This document shows, piece after piece, positions 43,665 to 53,394 of a DNA stretch of 64,000 bases. The stretch is from Flavobacteriales bacterium (GTDB lineage: Bacteria > Bacteroidota > Bacteroidia > Flavobacteriales_F > PHOS-HE28), in the NCBI GenBank assembly GCA_016717225.1, contig JADKGB010000011.1, positions 62,001 to 126,000 on the forward strand, given 5' to 3'. The stretch's first letter is position 1, and each line of letters begins with the position of its first letter. The notes under the pieces were generated by a model. The model saw only the letters and a list, made by a program, of their open reading frames with translations, searched no databases and was not told the origin of the DNA. Made by a program: the position numbers and the translations under genes.

Positions 43665-45011
43665 TTACTCGCTGCCGTAGGAGGTTCGCAATCGCTTGCC
43701 ACCACGTTCTTCCTTGGTGCTTGTCTGAACGTCCTTCATGCGCTTCAAAAGGGTCACCTCTTTTTCGGTAAGGTGCCGCCAGTGGCTTCGTTGCAGGTCT
43801 TTCTTGGTTAGACCTGCGAACATGACACGGTCCAATTTCATCACCTCATAACCGAGTGCTTCAAACATGCGGCGCACTATGCGGTTGCGGCCCATGTGAA
43901 GTTTTATGCCCACCTCACGGCGCGTATCAGCAGTGGCCACATAGCTCGCTTCATCGGCGCGTGCAAGACCATCATCGAGATTGATGCCGTTCACCAATTC
44001 TTGCAGGTGCGCAGCTTGCACGCTCTTGTCCAACGTTACATGATAGAGCTTTTCCGCACCATAGCTCGGGTGGGTGAGTTTCTTGGCCAGGTCGCCGTCA
44101 TTGGTAAGCAGCAGCACGCCTGTGGTGTGGCGGTCCAAGCGGCCCACTGGGTAGAGGCGTTCTGTACAGGCATTCCTGATAAGGTCCATCACGGTATGCC
44201 GCTCTTGCGGGTCGTCCGTGGTGGTAATGGTGTCTTTGGGTTTGTTGAGCAGAACGTACCGCTTTTGCTCCATGCTCAATTTCTGGGACCCGAAGTGGAC
44301 AATATCCGTCGGCATCACTTTGGTGCCGAGTTCGGTTACCACTTTGCCGTTCACCGTTACTACACCAGTGGTGATCAGGGTATCAGCTTCACGTCGGCTT
44401 CCAACTCCCGCTTGCGCCAGGTAACGGTTCAAGCGAATGAGTCCTTCATTGGCGGGGTTCGGGAGGCTGAACCGATTGCTGCGCTCGCCACGGCGGAAAG
44501 GTCGACGTGTCTTTGGGTCTCCTTCTGAAAATGTGCGTTCATCGCGGCTTTGCCTTGCCCATGGCTTTTCTGGTCGCGCACTGCTGCTGCGTGGTTTGCC
44601 TGTGCTTGGTCGACCATCATCCCTTGTGCCCTTGCCCTTGTATGGGCCAGATGATCGGGAAGAGCTGGTACGATCGCTATCACGCCTACCAGCACCCGTT
44701 GACCGTTCACTTCTGCCTTCACCCGCGCGAGGCGGTGTGCGGTCATCGTCGCGGCGAGGTCCGGACCGGCCTTCACCGCGGGTGTCCTTTTCCTTCGGAC
44801 CCGTTGGACGGGATGCTCCCCGACCCGCACCTCGCGCACCAGGACCTGATTTTCGATCGGACCGTGACTCGCCTCGGGTACCGCGATTGTCCTCTTCTTT
44901 TTTCGGCCCACGTGCTTCGGTGGATCTCTTTGGTCCGCGGCCACTAGAGGAGCTGCGTGTGTCTTCAGAGCGGCGGTCGCCTCTCGGCGAACGATCATTG
45001 CGTTTGGTCAT
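43665..45011 (-). CDS. rluB: RluB/RsuA-family pseudouridine synthase with long disordered N-terminus
   Basis: rRNA pseudouridine synthase. The C-terminal half (about residues 190-425) has an S4 RNA-binding domain (LIRLNRYLAQAGVGSRREAD) and the catalytic domain with the active Asp in YPVGRLDRHTTGVLLLTNDG. The first 190 or so residues are Arg/Ser/Gly/Lys-rich and disordered (repeated RSDRK, GEGRS, RRDDD patterns), an extension common in this phylum that may bind RNA. It overlaps yraN by 17 bases. Confidence 0.9.
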   Translation of the reverse strand: MTKRNDRSPRGDRRSEDTRSSSSGRGPKRSTEARGPKKEEDNRGTRGESRSDRKSGPGARGAGRGASRPTGPKEKDTRGEGRSGPRRDDDRTPPRAGEGRSERSTGAGRRDSDRTSSSRSSGPYKGKGTRDDGRPSTGKPRSSSARPEKPWARQSRDERTFSEGDPKTRRPFRRGERSNRFSLPNPANEGLIRLNRYLAQAGVGSRREADTLITTGVVTVNGKVVTELGTKVMPTDIVHFGSQKLSMEQKRYVLLNKPKDTITTTDDPQERHTVMDLIRNACTERLYPVGRLDRHTTGVLLLTNDGDLAKKLTHPSYGAEKLYHVTLDKSVQAAHLQELVNGINLDDGLARADEASYVATADTRREVGIKLHMGRNRIVRRMFEALGYEVMKLDRVMFAGLTKKDLQRSHWRHLTEKEVTLLKRMKDVQTSTKEERGGKRLRTSYGSE

Positions 45012-45372
45012 CCAGGGTGGGGTAAAAGGCGTTCGGTATATGCAGGATCTTGGATCCTTCGGGTGTAAAGGTCACGCTTATCACGTCGAATCGGAGTTCC
45101 AGGTCTCCTTCCGTCTGGTGGATCAGCTCTTCCGCAGCACGGATCAGGGTGCGTTGCTTCTTCCTGTCAACGGCCAATTCAGGTGCGTGCCAGCGGTCGC
45201 TGCCCAAGGTTTTTACCTCTATTACCACCAAAAATCGCCCATCCTTGGCTACAATATCCAATTCGTCGCGCTTATGCCGCCAGTTGCGATGCAGGATCAC
45301 AAAGCCCCGTTCTTGCAGCCATTGGCACGCCAGTTGCTCGCCGGCGGCGCCCGTAAGTAGATGTTTGGCCAT
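44995..45372 (-). CDS. YraN family (UPF0102) nuclease-like protein
   Basis: A 125-residue protein of the UPF0102 family, which has a restriction-endonuclease-like fold: GAAGEQLACQWLQERGFVIL, then ELDIVAKDGRFLVVIEVKTL containing the D..(E/V)xK catalytic-type motif. Function unclear. It is the upstream gene of an operon with the pseudouridine synthase. Confidence 0.92.
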   Translation of the reverse strand: MAKHLLTGAAGEQLACQWLQERGFVILHRNWRHKRDELDIVAKDGRFLVVIEVKTLGSDRWHAPELAVDRKKQRTLIRAAEELIHQTEGDLELRFDVISVTFTPEGSKILHIPNAFYPTLDDQTQ

Positions 45373-45477
45373 GGATAAGAACCTTCAACTGTGCGTAACC
45401 CATCCGGGCCACTGCCGTTAAAGGGTACCAAATCTGAGGATCTTTCGACCGTTTACTCTTCGGCAACGACAACTCAC

Positions 45478-46119
45478 ATGAACCATATCAATCGTTACCT
45501 CTTCTCTTTCACCCTTGCGCTCTGCTCTGTTGCAGCTATACAAGCACAGGCATTCGAGGGTGTTATCGAATTCACCAAGACCACGGGTCCGGTGATCACG
45601 AACTACAAGTATTACATCAAGGGCGACCATGTGCGGATCGAGGAGATCAGCGCGCGAGGTGATGCCCAAGGTATCATGCTCGTGGATACACGGGACAAAA
45701 CGGTAACGGCCCTGAGCCCTGACCGCAAACTGTACATGGATGTGCCTAACATGCGCCTGCCCAAGGATGTGAAGACCGATGTGAAAAAGACCGGCGAGAT
45801 GAAGGACATGGCTGGCTACAAATGCGAGAAATGGGTTGTGAAGAGCAATGATGAGGACCGTACCATTACATATTGGGTCGCTGCCGACAAGTTCGACTTC
45901 TTCGTTCCCCTGTTGGAAACGTTGAACCGTAAGGACGAGCAAGCGGTGTTCTTCCTGGAAGTGCCTGATGGCGTCGGAATGTTCCCCATGCTCGGTGTTG
46001 AACAGAAGATGGATGGTTCAGAGGTGAGCAAACTGCAGGTCACCAAAGTGACGAAGGGTGTTCAGAAGCCTTCCTTGTTCGAGATACCAGCAGGCTATAA
46101 CAAGTTCGAGCGGAATTGA
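45478..46119 (+). CDS. DUF4412 domain exported protein
   Basis: A 213-residue exported protein (signal peptide 1-24) of the DUF4412 family: FEGVIEFTKTTGP, YYIKGDHVRIEE, MLVDTRDKTV, LYMDVP and KKTGEMKDMAGYKCEKW are its characteristic strands. Unknown function. The start at 45478 begins the signal peptide; the frame is open further upstream without a signal. A TACTCTTCG sequence with one extra base in the spacer lies 16 bases upstream. Confidence 0.87.
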   Translation: MNHINRYLFSFTLALCSVAAIQAQAFEGVIEFTKTTGPVITNYKYYIKGDHVRIEEISARGDAQGIMLVDTRDKTVTALSPDRKLYMDVPNMRLPKDVKTDVKKTGEMKDMAGYKCEKWVVKSNDEDRTITYWVAADKFDFFVPLLETLNRKDEQAVFFLEVPDGVGMFPMLGVEQKMDGSEVSKLQVTKVTKGVQKPSLFEIPAGYNKFERN

Positions 46120-46138
46120 AGAGAAACGCAGAGTTGCG

Positions 46139-47068
46139 TTAAGCCGATAGCCCCCTCTCGAAACTCAGCGTTGCACCGCTTTCGGTGACGCTGAGTTTTG
46201 CTTTTGTACCCATGATCAATGCGCGATTGTCCGGGATGTGGCCTGCGGGAAAGCCGAAGCAGACGGGGTAGTTGGTTCCCTTTGACGCTCCAGCGATCAT
46301 TTCTTCCACTATCTGGCCAAAAGGGTCCGCTTCGTTGCGGTTATGCATATCAGGCATGCCGCCAACTACGAGCCCGGCCAGGTTCCTGAACCAGCCCGAG
46401 AGCTTGAGGTTCATCACCATTCGATCCATATGGTAGAGCAACTCGTCCAAGTCTTCCACAAAAAGGATCTTGCCTCGTGGGTCCATGTCGTATGGCGTGC
46501 CACGCAATGCGTAAAGCAACGAGAGGTTGCCGCCGATCAGAATGCCCTCACAATGACCAAGTCGCTGGGTACTGAGCGAGCTTTCGTTGCTTATTAATTC
46601 AAAACCTTCGCCGAACAATGCCTTCCGCAAGGTCTCCTTTGTTGCTTCCGTTTTCGTGCCGATGTTGTGGGGCATTTGGGCATGCAACGAACAGATACTC
46701 ATCTTGTGCAAGGCGCTGTGCAACACCGTGATATCGCTGAATCCGATCAGCCATTTCGGGTTTTGCCGAAGGGGCGAAAGGTCAATATCCTCCATCAAAC
46801 GCATGGTTCCGTAGCCACCTCGTGCGCACCAGATCGCTGACACGTGTGGGTCATTGATCGCGGCCTGCAGGTCGGCAACGCGTTCAGCATCGGTTCCGGC
46901 TTGTTGAAAGTGCTTACGCCCAACCCCGGCGCCTAGCATCACGCGCAAGCCCCAACTCTCGGCCAAGGCAATGCCATCGCGCAGCTCTTCAATGGCTATC
47001 GCGCGGGCTGTGGGAACGATGGCGATAGTGTCGCCTGCTTTCAATGAAGGAGGAATGATCGGTTCCAT
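46139..47068 (-). CDS. LD-carboxypeptidase (LdcA family, S66)
   Basis: Serine peptidase that trims the terminal D-residue of tetrapeptide stems in peptidoglycan recycling. Features are WCARGGYGTMRLMEDID and GFSDITVLH containing the nucleophilic Ser. The acid and base of the triad fit LFVEDLDE and FGFPAGHIPDN. The start is the ATG at 47068 (MEPIIPPSLKAGDT); the TTG at 47146 would add an unlikely extension. A strong hairpin that could end the convergent DUF4412 transcript lies within its last codons. Confidence 0.93.
   Translation of the reverse strand: MEPIIPPSLKAGDTIAIVPTARAIAIEELRDGIALAESWGLRVMLGAGVGRKHFQQAGTDAERVADLQAAINDPHVSAIWCARGGYGTMRLMEDIDLSPLRQNPKWLIGFSDITVLHSALHKMSICSLHAQMPHNIGTKTEATKETLRKALFGEGFELISNESSLSTQRLGHCEGILIGGNLSLLYALRGTPYDMDPRGKILFVEDLDELLYHMDRMVMNLKLSGWFRNLAGLVVGGMPDMHNRNEADPFGQIVEEMIAGASKGTNYPVCFGFPAGHIPDNRALIMGTKAKLSVTESGATLSFERGLSA
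46161..46205 (+). terminator. Hairpin terminator inside the end of the LD-carboxypeptidase gene
   Basis: 10-bp outer stem AAACTCAGCG / CGCTGAGTTT and a 5-bp inner stem CACCG / CGGTG, followed by TGCTTTT. It is 42 bases after the DUF4412 stop on the plus strand while coding on the minus strand. Confidence 0.65.
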
Positions 47069-47165
47069 GACAAGGCGAAGGTGCGATCCACATATTCGAT
47101 CGCTGATCGCCGGATCGCCGGAGAACTGACAATAAGCAACTGACAACTACTCTGGGCGCACACGA

Positions 47166-47173
47166 TACTTTCG
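47166..47173 (+). promoter_or_regulatory. TACTTTCG, -7-like promoter box for metG
   Basis: Seven of eight match to TAnnTTTG, 13 bases before the TTG and 34 before the GTG candidate starts. Confidence 0.35.
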
Positions 47174-47207
47174 CCCTCTGCCTTTCTTGGCCAGAAGACC
47201 CGAACCC

Positions 47208-49322
47208 GTGAAAGAGATCAAGCGCACCACCGTTACCGCCGCGTTGCCATACGCGAACGGCCCTCTGCATATCGGGCATATCGCTGGCGCGTATTTGCCA
47301 GCCGACATCTATGTGCGGTGCCTTCGCGCTCGTGGCAAGGAAGTGCTCTTCGTATGCGGAAGTGATGAACATGGTGCCGCCATTACTCTTCGGGCTATCA
47401 AGGAAGGAACTACGCCCAAGGCCATCGTGGACAAGTACCACGCGATGATGGGCAAGGCCTTCACGGATTTCGGGATCCACTTCGACATCTACCATCGAAC
47501 AAGCAGCGAACTTCACAAGGAGACGAGCCAGGAGTTCTTCTTGAAGTTGAACGAGAACCATGCGTTCACCGAGCAGGAAGAGCAGCAGTATTATGATGAA
47601 GAAGCGAGGCAGTTCCTGGCGGATCGTTACATCATCGGCACGTGCCCTACTTGTGCCAACCCGAATGCATATGGTGACCAGTGCGAGAAGTGCGGTAGCG
47701 CACTTTCCCCCAAAGAACTGATCGATCCGCGCAGTACATTGAGCGGTGCCAAGCCTGTACTGAAGTCAACGAAGCATTGGTACCTGCCTATGGACCGATC
47801 GCAGCAATGGGTGGAAGAGTGGATCAACACGGGCGTGCTCGATGGCGTTCAACAGCATGATGCTGGCGAGTGGAAGCCCCAAGTGCTTGGCCAATGCAAT
47901 AGCTGGTTGAAGGACGGACTGCGCCCGCGCGCGATGACCCGCGATCTGGATTGGGGGGTACCCGTTCCACTGCCGAACGCGGCAGGCAAAGTGCTCTACG
48001 TATGGCTCGATGCACCGATCGGTTACATCTCTGCGACGAAGCAATGGGCGAAGGACCAGGAGCGGAGAGATCCCGGGTCAAGCCCGGGATGGGAAAAGTG
48101 GTGGAAGGCTGATGACACTCGCTTGCTGCATTTCATCGGCAAGGACAACATCGTTTTCCATTGCATCATCTTTCCGATCCTGCTGAAGATGCACGGCGGT
48201 TACCAGCTCCCGCAGAACGTGCCAGCCAACGAGTTCTTGAACCTCGAAGGCCAGAAATTGAGCACCAGCCGCAATTGGGCGGTGTGGTTGCACGAGTACA
48301 TCGAGCGTTGGCCGAACCGGCAGGATGAATTGCGTTACGCGCTCACCAGTTTGATGCCGGAGTTCAAGGACAGCGAGTTCACCTGGAAGGCATTCCAGGA
48401 TTACAACAACAATGAACTGGTCGCCATCCTCGGCAACTTCGTGCAGCGCGTGTTCGTGCTCTGCCACAAGTACTATGGCGGGAAAGCACCCGAACCAGGC
48501 GAACGCATCGATCAGGATGTGGCCTTGTGGAGCAACGTGCATGCGAACGTGGAGGCGATCGCGATCAGCAATGACCAGTTCCGATTGCGTGATGCGTTGG
48601 CTAGCGCGATGAACGTGGCCCGTGCCGGTAACAAATACCTCACCGACACCGAACCGTGGAAGTTGGAAAAGACCGATCCGGAGCGCACACGAACAGTTTT
48701 GTCGAACAGCTTGAACGTGGTGGCCGTGTTGAGCATCGTACTTGATCCCTTCCTGCCTTTCACCGCAGCGAAGTTGCGTCGCATGCTTTCCACCGGAACA
48801 CTTTCTTGGGAGCAAGCCTTTCGCACCGATCTGATCGGTGCCGATCAACAGCTAGGGGCATCCGAGCATCTCTTCAAACCGATCGACGACACCGCGATCG
48901 CCTCAGAGGTCGAGCGCCTTCATGCTAACAGACCAGTGGAAACAACACCAACAACTGATCAACCTTCTCCGATCAAAGTGGTAGAGGCCAAACCGAACAT
49001 CTCGTTCGATGATTTCGGCAAATTGGATCTGCGCATCGGTACCATCACCGCTGCGGAGAAAGTCGCCAAGGCGGATAAATTGTTGAAGCTCACGATCGAC
49101 ATCGGCGAAGCGCATCCGCGCACGGTCGTTAGCGGCATCGCGCAGCACTTCACACCCGAAGAACTGACTGGCCAACAAGTTTTACTGCTCTGCAATTTGG
49201 AGCCGCGCAAACTGAAAGGCATCGAAAGCCAAGGCATGGTGCTGATGGCCGAGGACGCGGAAGGAAAACTTCGCTTCGTAAAGCCTACGGAAGCAATGCC
49301 GCCGGGCAGCGGCGTGCGTTAG
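47208..49322 (+). CDS. metG: Methionyl-tRNA synthetase
   Basis: Charges tRNA-Met. The HIGH motif (PLHIGHIAGAYL) is near residue 20. Two zinc-binding Cys pairs are CPTC and CEKC (about 145-165). The KMSKS equivalent is KLSTSRNW near 350. An EMAP-II/Trbp-type tRNA-binding domain forms the C-terminus (about 590-704; FDDFGKLDLRIGTI, ESQGMVLMAED). The start is uncertain: GTG at 47208 (MKEIKRTTVTAALPYANG, family-like) or TTG at 47187. Confidence 0.95.
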   Translation: MKEIKRTTVTAALPYANGPLHIGHIAGAYLPADIYVRCLRARGKEVLFVCGSDEHGAAITLRAIKEGTTPKAIVDKYHAMMGKAFTDFGIHFDIYHRTSSELHKETSQEFFLKLNENHAFTEQEEQQYYDEEARQFLADRYIIGTCPTCANPNAYGDQCEKCGSALSPKELIDPRSTLSGAKPVLKSTKHWYLPMDRSQQWVEEWINTGVLDGVQQHDAGEWKPQVLGQCNSWLKDGLRPRAMTRDLDWGVPVPLPNAAGKVLYVWLDAPIGYISATKQWAKDQERRDPGSSPGWEKWWKADDTRLLHFIGKDNIVFHCIIFPILLKMHGGYQLPQNVPANEFLNLEGQKLSTSRNWAVWLHEYIERWPNRQDELRYALTSLMPEFKDSEFTWKAFQDYNNNELVAILGNFVQRVFVLCHKYYGGKAPEPGERIDQDVALWSNVHANVEAIAISNDQFRLRDALASAMNVARAGNKYLTDTEPWKLEKTDPERTRTVLSNSLNVVAVLSIVLDPFLPFTAAKLRRMLSTGTLSWEQAFRTDLIGADQQLGASEHLFKPIDDTAIASEVERLHANRPVETTPTTDQPSPIKVVEAKPNISFDDFGKLDLRIGTITAAEKVAKADKLLKLTIDIGEAHPRTVVSGIAQHFTPEELTGQQVLLLCNLEPRKLKGIESQGMVLMAEDAEGKLRFVKPTEAMPPGSGVR

Positions 49323-49375
49323 TCCTCTTTCGGATCAGCGATCATCAGCGGGATCCGCGTCATCTGCGTACCAGA

Positions 49376-50356
49376 TCACGCAGGGCCTCTGTTCTTCACA
49401 CGAACGATCTCCGCCGCGATGCTTACCGCGATCTCTTCCGGCGTTTTGCTATGGATCGGCAGCCCGATCGGTGCGTGCACGCGCGCGAGTTCTTCTTCGG
49501 TGAACCCTTCAGCGCGCAGATCATCGAACAGTGTGCGCACCTTTTCCGCACTGCCCAGCATGCCCAGGTATTTCCAGCGGCGCCGGATCAATTGCCGCAG
49601 CGCTATCGCATCCGTTCGGTAGCCGAAGGACACCAATGCGATGAACAGTTCTGGCTCATCCGGTAGATGGTCGGTGATGTGGTGGAAGTCGATCACTTTT
49701 TTTTCGTGCGCCCATTCATTGGCCTCCATCGTGTTCAGCACTTCGCGATGATCGAATTGAACGATATGGAACCCGAGCTGGTTCATGCTTCGTGAGAGCG
49801 CAAGGCCCACATGCCCGCCACCGACGATGGCGATGCGTGGCCGTTGCGTTAGCCGCTCGCGATAGCTCCATGCCGCATCGGGCTCGTAATGTGCGGTTCC
49901 CACTTCCAGCAAGCGGATCCCTGCGGAACTCATCACCAATTCAAACGCCTTTCCGCTGTCCATCGCGTTGAGCACTTCCTGACAGAAGGCGTTCTGGCCC
50001 GGACCGAGGTAGAAGAAGGCCACCGTTTGCTCGCCGGAGCAGATCATGCCGGAACGGTCCTGTCCTATACCCGGCTTGTGGATCTGCCGTTTCAAAAAGG
50101 GGAATCCTTCGGTGTCTCCCGAAGAGATCCCTGAGGTCAGCCGCTCTATCGCTAGTTCAACGAGTTTGTGCTCCATACTTCCACCACCGATGGAACCGAT
50201 CGGCCCCTGTTGGTGCGACACGCACATCTTGAATCCCTTGCGCCCCGGACTGCTGCCGATGCTTTCCACCACGCACAGCAGTGCGCTGTTGTCAGTGCGC
50301 GTCACCGCAAGCATTTTTTCCCAGAAGGCGCGCTGATCGTTCATGGCGGTGTTCAA
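49376..50356 (-). CDS. XdhC family protein
   Basis: XdhC binds molybdenum cofactor and helps insert its sulfurated form into xanthine dehydrogenase; related CoxI proteins act similarly. The N-terminal XdhC-CoxI domain (ALLCVVESIGSSPGRKGFKM, IGGGSMEHKLVELA) is followed by the Rossmann domain (RIAIVGGGHVGLALSRSM). No xanthine dehydrogenase lies in the window, but puuD starts divergently 58 bases away, which fits a role in purine breakdown. The start may be the second ATG (residue 5). Confidence 0.88.
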   Translation of the reverse strand: MNTAMNDQRAFWEKMLAVTRTDNSALLCVVESIGSSPGRKGFKMCVSHQQGPIGSIGGGSMEHKLVELAIERLTSGISSGDTEGFPFLKRQIHKPGIGQDRSGMICSGEQTVAFFYLGPGQNAFCQEVLNAMDSGKAFELVMSSAGIRLLEVGTAHYEPDAAWSYRERLTQRPRIAIVGGGHVGLALSRSMNQLGFHIVQFDHREVLNTMEANEWAHEKKVIDFHHITDHLPDEPELFIALVSFGYRTDAIALRQLIRRRWKYLGMLGSAEKVRTLFDDLRAEGFTEEELARVHAPIGLPIHSKTPEEIAVSIAAEIVRVKNRGPA

Positions 50357-50414
50357 AGTACTGGCATTCTCGGCGTTTCTTCATGGCGGCTGAAACCGTC
50401 ATCTTCGTCACGCT

Positions 50415-51881
50415 GTGGAAGTCTGGCCATCCTTCTCCGAAAAGCTGTTGTCCGACGCATCGTTGCCGATCGTGGCGGTGATGCTCGCGTTGCTGCTGTG
50501 CGTCTTCTTCTGGTTCCGGCATTTGGCAAGCGCACTGAAATTGCAACTGTCGGCGGATGACATATCTGCGGGCGCGCGCTTTGATCTGGAACAATCGAAT
50601 TCCACGGCGATCGCTTCCCGACAGGTCTCGAAATTCTTCTTCTGGGCGCTGTTGCTCGGGTATCTATTGTACATCGCGGTGGCTGGCACCCTGATGTATG
50701 GCTACACGATGGAGTGGATCAATCTCGCGATCCGATGGACCCACGTGATCGCGGGCATCATGTGGATCGGTGCGTCGTTCTACTTCATCTTCCTGGAGAA
50801 CAACCTCAATCGCACGGAAGGGCTGCGCGATGAACTCGCGGGCAACCTCTGGGCGATCCACGGCGGCGGCTTCTACTATGTGGAGAAGTACAAGGTGGCG
50901 CCGAAGGTGATCCCTGCGCACCTGCACTGGTTCAAATACGAGGCCTACTTCACCTGGCTCAGCGGTTTCGCGTTGCTCTTCATCGTGTACTACGCCGATG
51001 CGCGGTCGTTCATGATCGACCCAACGGTGGCGGACTTGTCCAGTGCAGCGGCCGTTGGCATCGGCGTCGGTTCGTTGATCCTCGGCTATGTGATCTACGA
51101 CCGGATGTGCAGTTCGAAGCTGATCCTGCGGCAAGATCTTTTCGCGTTGGTCGGCATGGTGATCCTCGGTGTGATCACCTATGCGCTCACGCATCTGCTC
51201 AGCGGTCGCGCGGCGTTCATCCACGTCGGCGCCGTCATCGGGACGATCATGGTGGGCAACGTGTTCTTCACCATCATACCCAGCCAGAAAGCCTTGGTGC
51301 GCGCCGCGAAGACCGGCCAGCCATTGGATGAAACGCTTGGCAAGAAGGCCGGTCAGCGCAGCCTGCACAACAACTACCTCACGCTGCCGGTGGTCTTCAT
51401 CATGATCAGCAACCATTTCCCGAGCACCTTTGGGCACAGCTGGAACTGGGTGGTCCTGATGGTGATGGTTGTGGCCAGCATGGGCATCAAGCATTACTGG
51501 AACCTGCTGGATCGCGGTGTGAAGCGGACGTGGGTGCTGATCCTGAGCATCCTCGCCCTGGTCTTCATGAGCGTGGCCATCTCACCCGCCTTCGAGGATT
51601 CGCTGGATGCCACGATACCTGCTAGCTTCGAGGAAGCCAACGCCGTGATCCAAGCCCGTTGCGTGCAATGCCACAGTGCCAGCCCCACGGACGACCAGTG
51701 GACCGCTGCGCCGAACGGTGTGATGTACGATACCCCGGAGCAGATCAAGGCCATGGCCGACAAGATCATGACCCGCGCGGTGCGCACCAAGACGATGCCC
51801 CAAGGCAACAAGACAGGGATGACGGACGAGGAGCGCACCATTTTGAAACGGTGGATATTGCAGGGTGCCAAAACAGAATGA
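50415..51881 (+). CDS. puuD: Urate hydroxylase PuuD (membrane, cytochrome c-fused)
   Basis: Oxidises urate to 5-hydroxyisourate with electrons passed to its own cytochrome c domain. About eight transmembrane helices (the IRWTHVIAGIMWIGASFYFIF region near residues 100-125; others to about 395), then a periplasmic c-type cytochrome domain with CVQCHS near residue 420 and a downstream Met ligand candidate. The start is GTG. It is divergent from xdhC and upstream of allB, alc and uraD. Confidence 0.92.
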   Translation: MEVWPSFSEKLLSDASLPIVAVMLALLLCVFFWFRHLASALKLQLSADDISAGARFDLEQSNSTAIASRQVSKFFFWALLLGYLLYIAVAGTLMYGYTMEWINLAIRWTHVIAGIMWIGASFYFIFLENNLNRTEGLRDELAGNLWAIHGGGFYYVEKYKVAPKVIPAHLHWFKYEAYFTWLSGFALLFIVYYADARSFMIDPTVADLSSAAAVGIGVGSLILGYVIYDRMCSSKLILRQDLFALVGMVILGVITYALTHLLSGRAAFIHVGAVIGTIMVGNVFFTIIPSQKALVRAAKTGQPLDETLGKKAGQRSLHNNYLTLPVVFIMISNHFPSTFGHSWNWVVLMVMVVASMGIKHYWNLLDRGVKRTWVLILSILALVFMSVAISPAFEDSLDATIPASFEEANAVIQARCVQCHSASPTDDQWTAAPNGVMYDTPEQIKAMADKIMTRAVRTKTMPQGNKTGMTDEERTILKRWILQGAKTE

Positions 51882-51908
51882 TGTCCCAACACGGCATTCA
51901 CGCGAATG

Positions 51909-51998
51909 ATGGATCGCTTCACCACGAGGCGGGGTTCGCGATGACGTACCCTCTTTGTCGTCAGCGCGAGGAGGCCCTGCGACGAAGCGATCTGTAAT
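51909..51998. repeat. Palindromic repeat, copy 1
   Basis: Left arm GATCGCTTC (51912) and TCGCGATGACG (51936); right arm CGTCAGCGCGA (51959) and GAAGCGATC (51984). The right end, GAAGCGATCTGTAATTA, is shared with copy 2 at 55101. It fills the puuD-allB gap and ends 6 bases before the allB ATG. Confidence 0.85.
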
Positions 51999-52003
51999 TA
52001 CCG

Positions 52004-53392
52004 ATGGATCTCTACGCCCTGCATAGCAAACGAGTGATCACTCCGACCGGAATGATCGACGCGACCGTGATCATATCTGACGGCAAGATCAAGGAGGTTC
52101 TCAGTGGCCGTGTCGAGCGCATGGACATCCCATTCGAGAGCGTCGGCGACAAGGTGATCATGCCCGGTGTGATCGACGCGCACGTCCACATCAACGAGCC
52201 GGGGCGCACGGAGTGGGAGGGTTTCGAGACCGCCACGAAAGCCGCTGCGGCTGGAGGCATCACCACGCTGATCGAGATGCCGCTGAACGCGAGCCCGGTC
52301 ACGACAACGGTGGAAGCGCTGAAGCTGAAGCTCGAAGCCGCGAAAGGCAAGCTGCACGTCAACGTCGGGTTCTACGGCGGCGTGATCCCGAGCAACATCG
52401 ACGACCTCGATGGTTTGCTGAGCGCCGGCGTCTTCGGCATCAAGGCCTTCCTCACGCACTCAGGCATCGATGAGTTCCCGAACGTCACCGAGAGCGGACC
52501 TGCGGAAGGCGCTGCCGATCCTGACGTAGGCACGACGCGAAGCTGTTGGTGCATTGTGAGTTGGAGAACGCCAACACGCAACACGTAACCCGTCAACACC
52601 CGACGGATCCACGCAGATACGCCAACTACCTCGCCTCCCGCCCCACCTCAATGGGAAACCGACGCCATAGCCCTCATGATCCGCCTCAGCGAGGAGTTCG
52701 ATGTGCACGTTCACATCGTGCACGTCTCCGCTGCGGAAGCACTGCCGCTGATCCGTGATGCGAAGAAGCGTGGGACCCGCCCCGGTCAGCGAACCGGGGT
52801 GCGCATCACCGCCGAGACCTGTCCGCACTACCTCGTGTTCTGTGCGGAGGAGATCCCCGATGGGGCCACGGAGTACAAGTGCGCACCGCCGATCCGCGAG
52901 CGGGCGAACAACGAACTGCTCTGGGAAGCGCTGAAGGACGGCACGCTCGACTTCGTGGCCACGGATCATTCACCTGCTCCGCCGGATATCAAGGAACAGC
53001 AGAGCGGCGACTTCATGAAAGCCTGGGGCGGCATCGCGGGTTTGCAGTTCTTGCTGCCTGCGTTCTGGACGGGTGCGAAGGAGCGTGGCTTCTCGTTGGA
53101 GGATGTCGCACGGCTGTTGTGCGAGCACCCGGCGCAATTCCTTGGCTTGAAGCAGAAGGGCCGCATTGCTCCCGGCTGCGATGCCGACCTGGTGGTCTGG
53201 GATCCGGAGGTGAGCTTTGTGGTGAAGGAGGAGAATATCCAGCACCGACATAAGCTCACGCCGTATGCTGGGCGCACGTTGTTTGGTGCGGTGGAACGAA
53301 CCTTTGTGGGAGCCAAACTGGCTTGGAATTCAGGCAGATTTGGGAGCACACATCGCTTTGAGCCAGCACCTTTCAGAAAAGGAAAGGACTGA
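52004..53392 (+). pseudogene. allB: Allantoinase AllB, with three frame-changing insertions
   Basis: Hydrolyses allantoin to allantoate. Metal-site motifs are VIDAHVHINEPGRTEWEGF (near residue 56), GIKAFLTHSG with the carboxylated Lys, VHCE, HIVHVSAAE and FVATDHSPAP. Three single-base insertions (about 52496, 52527 and 52650) shift the frame, but the total is +3, so the start and end are in the same frame (1389 bases). Read as given, it stops at 52588. Family similarity is unbroken when all three are removed. This is either a real decay or a cluster of sequencing errors. It lies just after a palindromic repeat. Confidence 0.9.
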
Positions 53393-53394
53393 GA

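Noticed and set aside
50664..51494. 276-residue open frame on the minus strand
   Set aside because: Antisense of puuD, whose transmembrane and CxxCH features are clear.
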